DNA from: Parvularcula bermudensis HTCC2503 | GTDB lineage: Bacteria; Pseudomonadota; Alphaproteobacteria; Caulobacterales; Parvularculaceae | Assembly: GCF_000152825.2 (NCBI RefSeq) | Contig: NC_014414.1 | Location: 2,232,001 to 2,296,000, forward strand | DNA: 64,000 bases | Reading direction: 5' to 3' | In this document: one piece after another, positions 26,629 to 36,068 of the stretch | Layout of the letters: each line of letters begins with the position of its first letter | Position numbering within the stretch: position 1 is the stretch's first letter | Notes under the pieces: model-generated | What the model saw: only the letters and a program-made list of their open reading frames with translations | Databases searched by the model: none | What the model was told of the DNA's origin: nothing | Translations under genes and position numbers: made by a program

Positions 26629-28383
26629 TTAAGCGACGTCCACCACCGCTTCCGGCGTAGGCTCAATGACCGTCCCGAAAAGCGGAATGCTGATTTGCGC
26701 CTCTGCCAAGCCTTCGAGCGCGAGCGGCTCTTCCTCAAGGTCGATTACCGTTTCTCCATCGGGAGACACGAAGAACCCATCCGCATTCAGATCGTAGAGA
26801 AGGTCGAGATCGAAGACCAATGCGCCGGAGAACGCGCTCTCCCCCGCATCGGTATCGCCGCGACTGATCTCAATCGCAGCTTCGAGAAAGGCCTCGAGGC
26901 CAACCGAGAGGTTGATATCGAAATCCGGGATCCCAAGCGTCATTCTTGCCTGTTCAAGGGCGAACTCGGCGGCTTCCACCCCAAGCCCAGCGGTCACCAC
27001 CGCCGCGTCGAGCGCTAGCACCTCCGCTTCGGCCAAGCCCAATTCGGCCAACACCGCCGCTACCGTGGCAGGCGTCACCTCCCCACTGAAAAGGCCTGAA
27101 TCGTCGGCGGCCTCCTGGGCGTCCGCTTCGTCGAGTTGGGCTTGAGTGAGCGCCGCCTGCGCGGGCCGTACCTCTTCGAGGATGATCCGATCGACCTCGG
27201 CCTGGAACTGCCCGACCTCCCGCTCCGCCGCGGCAAGCGCGGCGACCGCCGTGTCAAACTCGGCTTCCCTGATCTCCACATCCTGCACCGCCTCGGCAGC
27301 CGCGGCAGCGGCGGCGGCAAAATCCGCCTCCGCTGCGTCGAGCGCCTGTTCGGCACTGGCAAGAGCGTTGGCAGCCTGGGCCTCAGCCTGCTCGGCGAGG
27401 TTCAGATTCTGGAGCGAGTCGATTTCATCCTGCACAGCTTCCTGGGCATCCCGGGCCTCCTGGTAAGCCGCATTGGCCCCATTATAGGCCAATTGCGCCG
27501 TGTCCCGAGCAACCTGCGCCGCAGCCAGCACCCCCTGGGCCCCCAGCAGGAGAGGTCCCCAATACGCCTTCTCATAGAAGGGCGCATTATCGTACTGGTC
27601 TTGATAGTAATCGACGCTGTCCCGCGCGTCGTCGACGGCGTTCTGCGCCGCGTTGAGCGCCGAGAGGGCCGTATTGCGCGTCGCCGCCGCAGCGGAGACG
27701 ACGCCATCGATCACGGTACGAATGGCATCACCGAAAATTCCGGCGAAGAAATCGACGGTCGCCGCCGCCCCGACATAAATATCGAGAGCGACATCCGCCG
27801 CATCCGCCGCGAGGTTAAAAGCAACCTCCGCCGCGGCCACGGCGGCCTCCGCCGCCAGCACGGCCCCCTCATCCACCGCGTCGAGTAAAATATTCGCGAG
27901 ATCGATGGCCTCGTTCAGCGCATCTTCTGCAAAGTCGACGGCCTCCTGCGCCGCAGCGAGAGCGAGGATCCCGCCATCAAGGGCCAGCTCCGCCGCCGCC
28001 TGCGCCGCCTCGGCCCCAAAAAGGACCCCCTCATAGAAGAGGACTTCCGCTTGCGCGGCCACCACATCCTCGGCCAGAGACAGTTTAAGCAAAAGATCAT
28101 CGCGGGTTGCCACCGCCGCATCCCGTTCTGAGATGGCCGCCCTCTCCACCGATTCTGCAAGGTCAAGCGCATCGGTGAAGGGGCCAAGGGCGTCCGCGAA
28201 CAGGGCATCGTCAGTCAAATTGATCGGCCCGGCATTCACATTGAAAAGCGAAAATCCTTCGCCCAAGGGGAAGCGCGAGATCGGCGTCGCGCTCGACATT
28301 GCCGCCGCGATGGGAGCCGTGGCCTCTTGATCGAATTGATGTTGCCGATAGCGCAACAGCGCTTTGAATGGCTGAATGTCCAT
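26629..28383 (-). CDS. Ala-rich, acidic, helical protein of unknown function
   Basis: 584 residues from ATG 28383 (gggagagag upstream; the frame is open to 28434). It has no signal peptide, no cysteine and only three lysines by my count. From about residue 80 to 460 it is dominated by Ala with Glu/Asp/Gln in heptad-like patterns (for example AEQALDAAEADFAAAA), so long coiled coils are expected. The C-terminal 110 residues change character: hydrophobic beta-like stretches, and DLNADGFFVSPDG, which fits an EF-hand-like calcium loop (D-x-N-x-DG-x5-D). The acidic, Cys-free, Lys-poor make-up with an uncleaved C-terminus would suit type I secretion; no transporter for this is adjacent. I recognise no family. 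It lies at the edge of the polysaccharide locus, suggesting a surface or matrix role. Confidence 0.7.
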   Translation of the reverse strand: MDIQPFKALLRYRQHQFDQEATAPIAAAMSSATPISRFPLGEGFSLFNVNAGPINLTDDALFADALGPFTDALDLAESVERAAISERDAAVATRDDLLLKLSLAEDVVAAQAEVLFYEGVLFGAEAAQAAAELALDGGILALAAAQEAVDFAEDALNEAIDLANILLDAVDEGAVLAAEAAVAAAEVAFNLAADAADVALDIYVGAAATVDFFAGIFGDAIRTVIDGVVSAAAATRNTALSALNAAQNAVDDARDSVDYYQDQYDNAPFYEKAYWGPLLLGAQGVLAAAQVARDTAQLAYNGANAAYQEARDAQEAVQDEIDSLQNLNLAEQAEAQAANALASAEQALDAAEADFAAAAAAAAEAVQDVEIREAEFDTAVAALAAAEREVGQFQAEVDRIILEEVRPAQAALTQAQLDEADAQEAADDSGLFSGEVTPATVAAVLAELGLAEAEVLALDAAVVTAGLGVEAAEFALEQARMTLGIPDFDINLSVGLEAFLEAAIEISRGDTDAGESAFSGALVFDLDLLYDLNADGFFVSPDGETVIDLEEEPLALEGLAEAQISIPLFGTVIEPTPEAVVDVA

Positions 28384-28603
28384 GGTGCTCTCTCCCCCTT
28401 CAAGGCCTTGGCCGATATTTCGCCGCCCCTTCATTGGTATTGGATGGCTTTCATCATTGCAATCATTGACATCGGCGCCACCAACAAAGATTGCCGTTTA
28501 TCTCTGCAGTGCACAATAATCGGAGCCGTCAGAGCGACAGGGGCCGAGTCTTTCCCTGCTGACAGCCGCAGGTTTCACGGGCAAAGAAAGGCTCGTTGTC
28601 TTA

Positions 28604-29692
28604 TTACTGACAAATACGCTCAACCATCAGTCGGTAGGCCTCGGCGACAACGGCCGGATGGTAACGGCTCAAGAACAGCTCCCTTCCCTTCTGGGCCCTG
28701 CGCATCCGATCGCTGCGATTGGTGCCAAGAAGTCTGAGGCTTTCCGCAATGGCCTTGGGATCGGGACCGACGGGGAATCCAACCTCCCCTTCTGCACTCA
28801 GCTCACGCTGTTGGGGGCCGGCCGCCAGGATTGGGACAGCGCCGCTCGCCATCGCCTCGACATACACAAGGCCAAAGGTCTCCCGAAGGCTGGGCACCGC
28901 GAGCACATGGGCACGGGAAAATAACGAGAGAACCTCGTCGCGGGGAAGCTGTTCGTGATAGGAAATACGATCGGATTGGGGCAGTGAAACCGGTCCATCG
29001 AGCATTTTCGAGACAATCGTCAATTCCCACGGAATCTCCGATACGTGCGGGGCTTGCAGCGCCTCCAACAAGGCGGGCAACCCCTTGCGCCGGGCTTGGT
29101 GTCCGACAAAGGCAATCCTGAGGCACCGATCATCTTGATGCTTGGCCTCGACCGCCGTCTCGCTGAGCGTGCTGACTTGCGGCAGAAAGAAGGGAACAAC
29201 AAATATTTTCGCCTCTGGAATACCGATCCGGGCGAATAGTCGCTTTTGCGTTTCGGTCGCCACCTGAATACCGGCGCAATGGCGCGCATAGGCGCGCTTT
29301 GCTTCGACATCCTGCATGAATTTGGCGGGGGCGTCGATTTCATCGGGCTCGTGAATATAATCGAAGCGAATGACTGGCCCCAAAACGTCGGACGCCGGTA
29401 AGCGGCCATTGGTGTAGAACACCTCCCACGGCGTGTGCCGTCTGATCCGCTGCAAAGCCGCGAGTTCGGCAGACGAAAAAAAACTTGTCGGATAGCGCCC
29501 CCGTCCCAGCCGGCGACCGATCGCCCCTGACAAAATCCTCGCGTTTTCAGTGACATCGATCACGGTCGAGGCGGCGGTTTGAACATCCAACGCCGTAAAT
29601 GACGAAAGAGCGGACAACGATCTCATATAGGAAATGTCCGTGTTCGCCCGCTGGAATACGGGCCGATAGCCATAGGCGAAAACCCGTCTCAC
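28604..29692 (-). CDS. Glycosyltransferase, GT4-like
   Basis: 362 residues. It has a GT-B fold: the C-terminal domain has RIAFVGHQARRKGLPALLEAL and the donor-site E-x7-E motif in VPSLRETFGLVYVEAMASG, as in family GT4 retaining enzymes. The N-terminal half (VFYTNGRLPASDVLGPVIRFDYIHEPDE) is divergent. It presumably adds a sugar during assembly of the locus polysaccharide; donor and acceptor are unknown. The start ATG at 29692 overlaps the stop of the upstream fkbM gene (ATGA), so the two are translated as a pair. Confidence 0.88.
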   Translation of the reverse strand: MRRVFAYGYRPVFQRANTDISYMRSLSALSSFTALDVQTAASTVIDVTENARILSGAIGRRLGRGRYPTSFFSSAELAALQRIRRHTPWEVFYTNGRLPASDVLGPVIRFDYIHEPDEIDAPAKFMQDVEAKRAYARHCAGIQVATETQKRLFARIGIPEAKIFVVPFFLPQVSTLSETAVEAKHQDDRCLRIAFVGHQARRKGLPALLEALQAPHVSEIPWELTIVSKMLDGPVSLPQSDRISYHEQLPRDEVLSLFSRAHVLAVPSLRETFGLVYVEAMASGAVPILAAGPQQRELSAEGEVGFPVGPDPKAIAESLRLLGTNRSDRMRRAQKGRELFLSRYHPAVVAEAYRLMVERICQ

Positions 29693-30546
29693 GGCCGTAA
29701 TACCCGCCCCTGCCAGGCGATAGGGCCTGCGGCCGCCAAGCGAGCGTCAACAGCGTCGACATCACGAATGAAGAGCGCGTTTGACGCGTTCAAGCCGACT
29801 ATAGGCTGCTCGGCCAATCGCTTTGCCCACGGATCGTAATAGCGTTCAACGAACCCGGCCCCTTCGAGCAGGGAGACCACATCAGGGTCGGCCGTCTCCG
29901 CCTCGACGGCCAACAGGGTCTTTGAGGCCAAGACGGTCGAGGCGCCCTTTAGAACCGGTGCCTCAAAGCCCTCGACATCGAGTTTCGCCACGACCGCCGA
30001 TGCGGCCCCCTCAATATCGTCCAATCGCTTGACCGGGACGGACTGGACCGCCCGATCGGACGCTGTGGCAACCCGGTTCATCGCGTCTTGCCCAGTGGTA
30101 AAGGACAAGGTGCCAGCGCAATCCCCCAAGGCGCAGTTTTCGATCCGAACCAAGCTCTCCGCCCCATTCGCCACGACATTTTCTTCAAGGTGGCGGACCG
30201 TCACCGGGTCAGGCTCGAACGAGATCGCGCGCGCCTGACGGGCGCCCGCCGCTAAGATGGTGTAGGAGCCGACATTCGCGCCAATATCAAGAAACAGGTC
30301 CTCCGGCGTCAGCATGTCGAGGATGAAGGCCATATCCGCGAATTCGTGCAATCCGCAATAGATGTTGCCCGTTGCCCCCACCATCCCCTTCGACACCATG
30401 AGGCACGCGCCGTCGATCCATTCAACCCGCGCTTTTTCCCGCAAAAAGGGGCTTTTCGCCTGCCACCGGGCAAAATTCCAATAGCCGATCCATGGAGTCC
30501 GCCGATTAAGGGGATGGGTGTTCAGAAATCTGACGGTTCGGCGCAT
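29689..30546 (-). CDS. FkbM family SAM-dependent methyltransferase
   Basis: 285 residues from ATG 30546. The frame stays open to 30711, but that start would lie inside the divergent glycosyltransferase gene, so I prefer the internal Met-Arg-Arg. Its SD is weak. It has motif I DLFLDIGANVGSYTILAAGA, ISFEPDPVTVRHLEENV and the late motif VAKLDVEGFEAPVLKGA. It probably O-methylates a sugar of the polysaccharide. It is coupled by a 4-nt overlap to the GT4-like gene downstream. It diverges from the GT4 gene at 30689 over 142 bp. Confidence 0.86.
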   Translation of the reverse strand: MRRTVRFLNTHPLNRRTPWIGYWNFARWQAKSPFLREKARVEWIDGACLMVSKGMVGATGNIYCGLHEFADMAFILDMLTPEDLFLDIGANVGSYTILAAGARQARAISFEPDPVTVRHLEENVVANGAESLVRIENCALGDCAGTLSFTTGQDAMNRVATASDRAVQSVPVKRLDDIEGAASAVVAKLDVEGFEAPVLKGASTVLASKTLLAVEAETADPDVVSLLEGAGFVERYYDPWAKRLAEQPIVGLNASNALFIRDVDAVDARLAAAGPIAWQGRVLRP

Positions 30547-30688
30547 CAAGGAACTCGATCGGACAGGGGGCAGCAGCCCTTCTTTGGGCGCTCCTATAGC
30601 ATTCTGAATGGTGGGGCCAAGCTGAGACTGGACAAGGAAATGGCCCTTGGGCGATATGTCAGGATTGCGTAAGTTGAGGCACCCCGCA

Positions 30689-31852
30689 ATGCCGCGCCTG
30701 GCCGTCATCACCTCTCACCCGGTTCAATACTACGCCCCCCTCTTCCGAACGCTCGCCAAACAGATCGATCTGATGGTTTATTACGCCTACGAACCATCAG
30801 CGACGACCCAGGGCAAAGGCTTCGGCGTTACCTTTACCTGGGATCAGGATCTGACCACAGGATACCCGCACCGCTTTTTGACCAATACCGCCCCTTCACC
30901 CGGCGCTGGCGGGTTTTCCAGTAGCGATACGCCGGATATTCACGACCGTTTGAGAGCGGATGATGTTGACGCCGCATTGGTTCTGGGCTGGCATCTGAAA
31001 TCCCAACTCCAGGGGATTGTCGCCGCAAAGAGGCTTGGCATCCCGGTGATCGTCAGAGGCGACAGCCAAGCGGGACTTCAGACGAGTAGGGTGAAGAACG
31101 CTGCCAAAACAATCCTTTATCCCTGGCTCCTGCGCCGCTTCACGGCCGCCTGTTATGTCGGAGAACGGAATAAAGCCTATTACACTCAGTATGGGTATCC
31201 CGAGCAGCGCCTTTATCATTCGCCCCATGCGGTGGACACGTCTTTTTTTACACGTCAGGCCGATAAGGGAAAAGGCACGCAATGGCGCCGCGAGACCCTC
31301 ACCTCCCCTCAGGATAGGGTGGTCTTATTTGCCGGGAAACTCCTTCCCTTCAAACGGCCGCTGGATGTTGTCGAGGCCGTCGCTGCGCTGCCGAGCCGTC
31401 ATGGAAAAGTCCATCTTCTGGTGGCAGGTAGCGGAGAGCTTGAGACACAGATGTCGGAACTCGCGACGGCCAGGGGCGTCTCATACCATCCCTTAGGATT
31501 TGTGAACCAATCGGATATGCCCTCCGTTTACGGCGCCGCGGATGTGCTGGTCCTGCCCTCGACGGGACGGGAAACCTGGGGCCTTGTCGCAAATGAGGCG
31601 CTCGCGAGTGGGACGCCGGTGATCTTGTCCAATGCCTGTGGGTCGGCGCCGGACCTCACCCATCATGGGGGCGGGGCCGCCCGCTCCTTCCCCTTGGGAA
31701 ATATCGCCGCGCTGACAGCGGCGCTGGAGGCGGTTCTCACGCATCCTCCCTCTGAGGCGGCGATCGCGAAGGTCTCGGCCGCTCATTCGCTGGACGCAGC
31801 GGCGGCGGGTATTTTGAAAGCGGTCACGGCGACTGCCGGATCGCCTACATGA
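30689..31852 (+). CDS. Glycosyltransferase, GT4-like
   Basis: 387 residues from ATG 30689, which gives the family start PRLAVITSHPVQYYAPLFR. Fourteen more codons are open upstream but look non-coding. The C-terminal Rossmann domain has VVLFAGKLLPFKRPLDVVEA and the E-x7-E motif in LPSTGRETWGLVANEALASGTPVI. Proteins opening with 'SHPvQYyaPlfR' are common in exopolysaccharide loci. Its 3' end overlaps wzx by 4 nt (ATGA), indicating coupled translation. Confidence 0.88.
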   Translation: MPRLAVITSHPVQYYAPLFRTLAKQIDLMVYYAYEPSATTQGKGFGVTFTWDQDLTTGYPHRFLTNTAPSPGAGGFSSSDTPDIHDRLRADDVDAALVLGWHLKSQLQGIVAAKRLGIPVIVRGDSQAGLQTSRVKNAAKTILYPWLLRRFTAACYVGERNKAYYTQYGYPEQRLYHSPHAVDTSFFTRQADKGKGTQWRRETLTSPQDRVVLFAGKLLPFKRPLDVVEAVAALPSRHGKVHLLVAGSGELETQMSELATARGVSYHPLGFVNQSDMPSVYGAADVLVLPSTGRETWGLVANEALASGTPVILSNACGSAPDLTHHGGGAARSFPLGNIAALTAALEAVLTHPPSEAAIAKVSAAHSLDAAAAGILKAVTATAGSPT

Positions 31853-33222
31853 CCGCTCCCCCGTCGTCACCCGGTGAGCCCTCAAGCGGCCGATATGCCC
31901 TTTCGGCAGCGATGTCCCGCGTGCTCGGTAGCGGGATCGGCATGCTGCTGGTCCGCTTTGGGAATATGGGCCTCGGCCTCCTGGTCGTCGTGATCCTTGC
32001 GCGTGGGTTGGGGACCGAAACCTACGGCGCTTATGCATTCGCCTTTGCGGTGGCGCAGCTGCTTGCCTTGCCGGCGACCATGGGGATGCCGACCCTGGTG
32101 CTCCGGGAAACGGCGCGGGCCAGCACCGATGCGCGCCTCCCTACAGGCCTCATCGGGTGGGCATTCATTTTGACGCTGATGATCGGGACCTTTCTGGTGC
32201 TGATTTGTTATGCGCTATCCCAGCTCTTCGGTATCGATATCGGCGGCGAGACCCTTCTGCTTCCCGCTGCGGCACTGGTCGCCACATTGATGGGCCTCCT
32301 TGCCCTCGGCAATGCGGTGATCAATGGCGTCCGGCGGCCCCTTTATGCCTCACTGTCCGATGCTTTAGTGCGGCCAGCCCTGTTCCTGGCCTTCATTCCC
32401 CTTGCGCTGGCCGCTTCCCCGCCGACCGCCCAAGCGGCCATGGCGGCCCATATCGCCGCGTTACTTCTTGCCGCCATCGCAACCTATGTCGGCGCCGGCC
32501 TATTCCTCCGTTATTTGAGGAAAAAAGGACATCAGCTCGACAGGTCACGCACTGTGGGGTCGTGGCTGAGGAGCCTTCTTCCCCTTTCTCTCAGTACGGG
32601 AATAAGCGTGCTCAATCGACGGTTGGATATTCTCATGGTCGGTCTTTTCGTCGGCCCCGGCCCTGTTGCCTTATACGCAGTGGCCAATCAGATCGCCTCC
32701 CTCGCCGTCGTGGGGCAAACCATCGTCAATAGTCAGCTCTCCCCCCGGCTCGCCGGTGCCCTCGCCAGAAAGGACAAGGCGGCCAGTCAACGCCTTGTCG
32801 CTTTCGCAGCCTTGGCGAGTACAGGCCTGTCGCTTGGTGCTTTGGGGGGAATTGTCGTTCTCGGCGGGTGGGCGATTAATGTCCTTTTCGGTCCGGACTA
32901 TAGTGATGCTCTTCCTATTTTGCTCATTCTCGCCGCATCGCAGCTCGTAACAAGTACCCTAGGACCGACGGCGCTTTGTCTGAATATGGGCGGCCTTGAA
33001 AGGTTGACGTTGCGCGCCAGCATCATCGGCACCCTTCTCAATATTGTGATCAATCTCCCTCTAGTGCTTACCCTTGGTCCCGCGGGAGCGGCCCTTGGCA
33101 CCCTCATCGCCCAATCAGTCATGCAGTTATTGATGATGAGATCGGTACGGGACCATTTGTCCCTCGACACAACGATCAGAACGGTGGGCCTTTTGGTCAC
33201 CCCCCGGACCAAGAAAGGCTAA
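31849..33222 (+). CDS. wzx: Polysaccharide flippase, Wzx/MATE-like
   Basis: 457 residues with about 12-14 hydrophobic segments across its length, starting MLLVRFGNMGLGLLVVVILARGLGTETYGAYAFAFAVAQL. That 'LAR.LG...YG.Y' pattern is the hallmark of the Polysacc_synt/MOP flippase family. It would flip the lipid-linked repeat unit across the inner membrane. The central basic loop (RYLRKKGHQLDRSR) and LNRRLDILMVGLFVGPGPVALYAVANQIA also fit. It is coupled to the upstream glycosyltransferase by ATGA. It is convergent with the CgeB-like gene, sharing 4 bp at the stops. The symbol is a functional label, as substrate specificity is unknown. Confidence 0.9.
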   Translation: MTAPPSSPGEPSSGRYALSAAMSRVLGSGIGMLLVRFGNMGLGLLVVVILARGLGTETYGAYAFAFAVAQLLALPATMGMPTLVLRETARASTDARLPTGLIGWAFILTLMIGTFLVLICYALSQLFGIDIGGETLLLPAAALVATLMGLLALGNAVINGVRRPLYASLSDALVRPALFLAFIPLALAASPPTAQAAMAAHIAALLLAAIATYVGAGLFLRYLRKKGHQLDRSRTVGSWLRSLLPLSLSTGISVLNRRLDILMVGLFVGPGPVALYAVANQIASLAVVGQTIVNSQLSPRLAGALARKDKAASQRLVAFAALASTGLSLGALGGIVVLGGWAINVLFGPDYSDALPILLILAASQLVTSTLGPTALCLNMGGLERLTLRASIIGTLLNIVINLPLVLTLGPAGAALGTLIAQSVMQLLMMRSVRDHLSLDTTIRTVGLLVTPRTKKG

Positions 33223-34334
33223 TCGCTGCCCTCCCGACGGCGACGGCTTTCCGAGGAGAGATCAGCAGCACATTGGCGGTAAGTATCGAGAATATGCGCC
33301 ACCCGATGATCCACCGAATAGGCGGCGTCAACCACCTTTTGTCGCCCTGCGGTGGCAATAGCTTCACGCGTTGCTTCGGCATCGATGAGCCCTGAAACCT
33401 TGGCGACCAGATCGTCCCGGTCATCGAAAAAGACGGCTTCGACGTTCTCATTAAAGAGATCGGCCACCACAGAAGTTCGCTCGTGAAGCATGACCCCGCC
33501 GGCCGCGGGAATTTCGAAAGTCCGTGCCGTGACATTATCGGGGGCCGGAGCGCCTGGATCCCCTTCGTAAAGAAGCGCCAGTGCGACCTTGCCGCCGCGT
33601 AGCGCCTTTGCATATTCTGCGCCCCACAATATGCCGCCAAAATCCACGCGGGCGCCGGGCGGGATGGGAAAGGACCAACGACACCCTCCCCAGATACGGT
33701 AGTGCAGGTCGGGGCGGTGCGCGATGAGGTGGGCTAGATCCCCCTCCTTTTTCGGTGTGCGCGACCCGACGAAAACGACATCGCATCCGTACCGCCTCTC
33801 CTCTTCGGGGGAGAGGACATGGGGGCGATGGACCTCCGGATCGAACCCGTGATCGATATAGGATGACCTCGGCATCCCATAATTCTCTCGCAAATCGTCG
33901 ACGCCGAAACTCTTGGTGGTGAACACCCAATCATAGCGGGCGATCGCGTCGGGCAGATAACGGCCATGATTTCGAAAGCCGGTATCGGGATAGAAATTGA
34001 TCGTGACGATCCCCATCCCCCGTAATTTGTCGAGGGTCTCCGCACGAACCCACTGCCCCTTGAATACGAAAAGGAGATGCGGACGCGTATTCTCTGCCGC
34101 GGCAAGAATGGCCCGGTTGAAGGTCTCCACCATCGTTTGTTCCAGAACCCGGCGGACAGCCCGTAAGACAAGGCTGTTCCAGCCACCGGGGATATATTCC
34201 GCTGGATTGACGGTCTCGACGGAATGACCGGCGCGGCGAAAAGCCCTGACAAACGCATAATCGTTCGCCCCCGAATGGGTTCGACTGACAGCGAGAATGC
34301 GTAAGGGTGACATATCCTCTTGATCGGGGCTCAT
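33219..34334 (-). CDS. CgeB family glycosyltransferase-like protein
   Basis: 371 residues. It resembles the spore-maturation CgeB/DUF3880 glycosyltransferase group: VFKGQWVRAETLDKLRGMGIVTINFYPDTG, DWVFTTKSFGVDDLRENYG, CDVVFVGSRTPKKEGDLA, then the C-terminal ARTFEIPAAGGVMLHERT with DLFNENVEAVFFDDRDDLVAKV. Members are GT-B enzymes found in polysaccharide and glycoprotein loci. The ATG at 34334 overlaps the sulfotransferase stop (ATGA); an internal ATG at 34313 has a purine run but too close. It is the last gene of the four-gene minus-strand unit 36880-33219. Confidence 0.82.
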   Translation of the reverse strand: MSPDQEDMSPLRILAVSRTHSGANDYAFVRAFRRAGHSVETVNPAEYIPGGWNSLVLRAVRRVLEQTMVETFNRAILAAAENTRPHLLFVFKGQWVRAETLDKLRGMGIVTINFYPDTGFRNHGRYLPDAIARYDWVFTTKSFGVDDLRENYGMPRSSYIDHGFDPEVHRPHVLSPEEERRYGCDVVFVGSRTPKKEGDLAHLIAHRPDLHYRIWGGCRWSFPIPPGARVDFGGILWGAEYAKALRGGKVALALLYEGDPGAPAPDNVTARTFEIPAAGGVMLHERTSVVADLFNENVEAVFFDDRDDLVAKVSGLIDAEATREAIATAGRQKVVDAAYSVDHRVAHILDTYRQCAADLSSESRRRREGSD

Positions 34335-35293
34335 GGTTCTAGCGCGTCTCCCTCCGCCCCTAGGCGCCGGACCGGATGACCATAAATTTCTTCCGCCAAC
34401 AGAAGATCATCTTCGAAGGCTTGCATCATGAATTGGCGGAAATCGCGGGAAACCGCGGGGCGGGACGACAGGGGCTTTGTGTTAAGACGCTGGAAACGCC
34501 GAAGCAGGCCAAGGGATTGGCCACCGCGCGCCTGCCGGATAGGGGCTAATACCGGATGTAGCTGGTTTTGCAATGTGACCGCCAACCGATTGAGCGTGGG
34601 GTGCCGGATATCCACCCGCTCATTCGCCATCGCGAAAACTTCCCTGCCGTCATCGGCGACACCCAAATGGTCGAGTATTCGCCTATAGGCGGCGACGAGA
34701 CTAGAATTCAGCTCATCGAGATGCATAAGGAGCAATCGGCCCCCCGCCGCGGCCCGCCACCGGGTGAGCGGGGCGCCGAAGCGTCCCCAATAGGGGTAAT
34801 TTATTCGGCCCTTCCACCACGGCGCGTCCGAAAGCGCCCGCCCCGTCTCACCGTCCACGCAGCGCCGCCATGCACGCTCGAAATCGGCTTCGGTCTCCTG
34901 CCCCTCACGCAGTTTTTGCGCATGGTAGGAAAAGACAAGATCGACCGGATCGCGCAGCACGGCGATCAGCTTTGCGTCCGGCCGATGGGCGGCCAGGATA
35001 GAAATCGCTTCGGCGGAATAGAGGGTGCGCGGTGTCGCCTCCCCCGCCAAGGCCCCCGCCGGTGTGGCCGTAAAAAGCTGCCGATAGGCGGCGAGGTCCG
35101 GGACATGTTCGCGATAGCGTTCGGTATTCTCGACATCCTGGCTGAGAAAACCCGGCTCCTTACGCGGAAAATGGAGAGACGGATGCCCGTTCAAGACCTC
35201 ATACAGGGTCGTGGTGCCACATTTCGGCGCGCCCAAAATCAGGAAGTCCGGGAACCGGCCCGGAGAGGCATCATCACTCGCCACCGACGTCAC
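34331..35293 (-). CDS. Sulfotransferase (PAPS-dependent family)
   Basis: 320 residues from GTG 35293, with caggag 10 nt upstream. The frame is open to 35533, but that part overlaps the upstream methyltransferase in another frame, so I reject it. The 5'-phosphosulfate loop is FPDFLILGAPKCGTTTLYEVLNGHP and the 3'-phosphate region is LIAVLRDPVDLVFSYHAQKLREG, both at the expected positions (about 13-35 and 110-130). The family transfers sulfate from PAPS to hydroxyl or amino groups; in this context the acceptor is probably a polysaccharide sugar. It has a 31-bp gap from the upstream gene and a 4-nt overlap with the CgeB-like gene. Confidence 0.87.
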   Translation of the reverse strand: MTSVASDDASPGRFPDFLILGAPKCGTTTLYEVLNGHPSLHFPRKEPGFLSQDVENTERYREHVPDLAAYRQLFTATPAGALAGEATPRTLYSAEAISILAAHRPDAKLIAVLRDPVDLVFSYHAQKLREGQETEADFERAWRRCVDGETGRALSDAPWWKGRINYPYWGRFGAPLTRWRAAAGGRLLLMHLDELNSSLVAAYRRILDHLGVADDGREVFAMANERVDIRHPTLNRLAVTLQNQLHPVLAPIRQARGGQSLGLLRRFQRLNTKPLSSRPAVSRDFRQFMMQAFEDDLLLAEEIYGHPVRRLGAEGDALEP

Positions 35294-35324
35294 GCCTATC
35301 TTGCTCCTGCCCTGTTTCCCGTCA

Positions 35325-36068
35325 TTACGGCGTCTTATGAGGGTTTGGCGATCCCCGTTTTCTGAGGACAAGGACGACCACGGCGTCGAGGGGGTGATCG
35401 ACGCAGTAAATGAACTGGTATGTCGCCTCGATGATCCGCCGCAGGAGCTGCCGAACGCTGCGCACGGCCTTGTGCAGGAGCGATCCGCCGCCGACAATCG
35501 CCTGTCCCCGATAGGCCACGATCTCCCACCCATGGGTCATCAGGAGCGGTCGCAATTTCGCCAGGGATAGCGGCACAAGGTGGGTCGGATCCCCATGCTG
35601 CTGGGTCAGCCCGATCGGGCTTTGCCCGTTCGGAAAGCGCAGCAGGAGATGCCCCCCTGGACGAAGCATAGTGTGGCAGGCATCGAGACGTGGGCCGAGA
35701 TCTGAGAGGGGGAAATGCTCGAACACATCGAAGGAGACGATGGTGTCGAAGGCCCCAGCGAACGCGTCCGCACAGGTCTCGATAGCCGGCGCCAGAAGGC
35801 GAATGCCCGCTGCCTCAGCCGCCTCGGCAAGGGCTGGCTGAAGTTCGGTACCGCTGACCCGCGCGCCCTGGTGCCGCGCCCATGCCAGGAAATGACCCGC
35901 CCCGAAGCCGATTTCGAGGAGGTCCGCATCGGCCACGCTAATCCCTGCGGTCTCGATACGGAAATAGCGGTTCTCGACATCTGAGAAACTGAAGAGATTG
36001 TCCCAGCTCTTCCATTCTACATACTGATCATAATGGCCGTCCGCCAATGCCGCGCTGGGTGTGGTCAT
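35325..36068 (-). CDS. Class I SAM-dependent methyltransferase
   Basis: 247 residues from ATG 36068, which overlaps the stop of the fkbM gene before it (ATGA). The open frame to 36101 is rejected. SAM motif I is DLLEIGFGAGHFLAWARHQG. Motif II/III is FDTIVSFDVFEHFPLSDLGPRL, followed by LRPGGHLLLRFPNGQSP. It belongs to the Methyltransf_11/23 type. The C-terminal portion (VVGGGSLLHKAVRSVRQLLRRII) is more basic and may be membrane-associated. It probably modifies the polysaccharide or its lipid carrier; substrate unknown. Confidence 0.87.
   Translation of the reverse strand: MTTPSAALADGHYDQYVEWKSWDNLFSFSDVENRYFRIETAGISVADADLLEIGFGAGHFLAWARHQGARVSGTELQPALAEAAEAAGIRLLAPAIETCADAFAGAFDTIVSFDVFEHFPLSDLGPRLDACHTMLRPGGHLLLRFPNGQSPIGLTQQHGDPTHLVPLSLAKLRPLLMTHGWEIVAYRGQAIVGGGSLLHKAVRSVRQLLRRIIEATYQFIYCVDHPLDAVVVLVLRKRGSPNPHKTP

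Noticed and set aside
25253-33222. Integrated genomic island or prophage at the tRNA
   Set aside because: No integrase, transposase, excisionase or phage structural operon is present, and no copy of the tRNA 3' end was noticed downstream.
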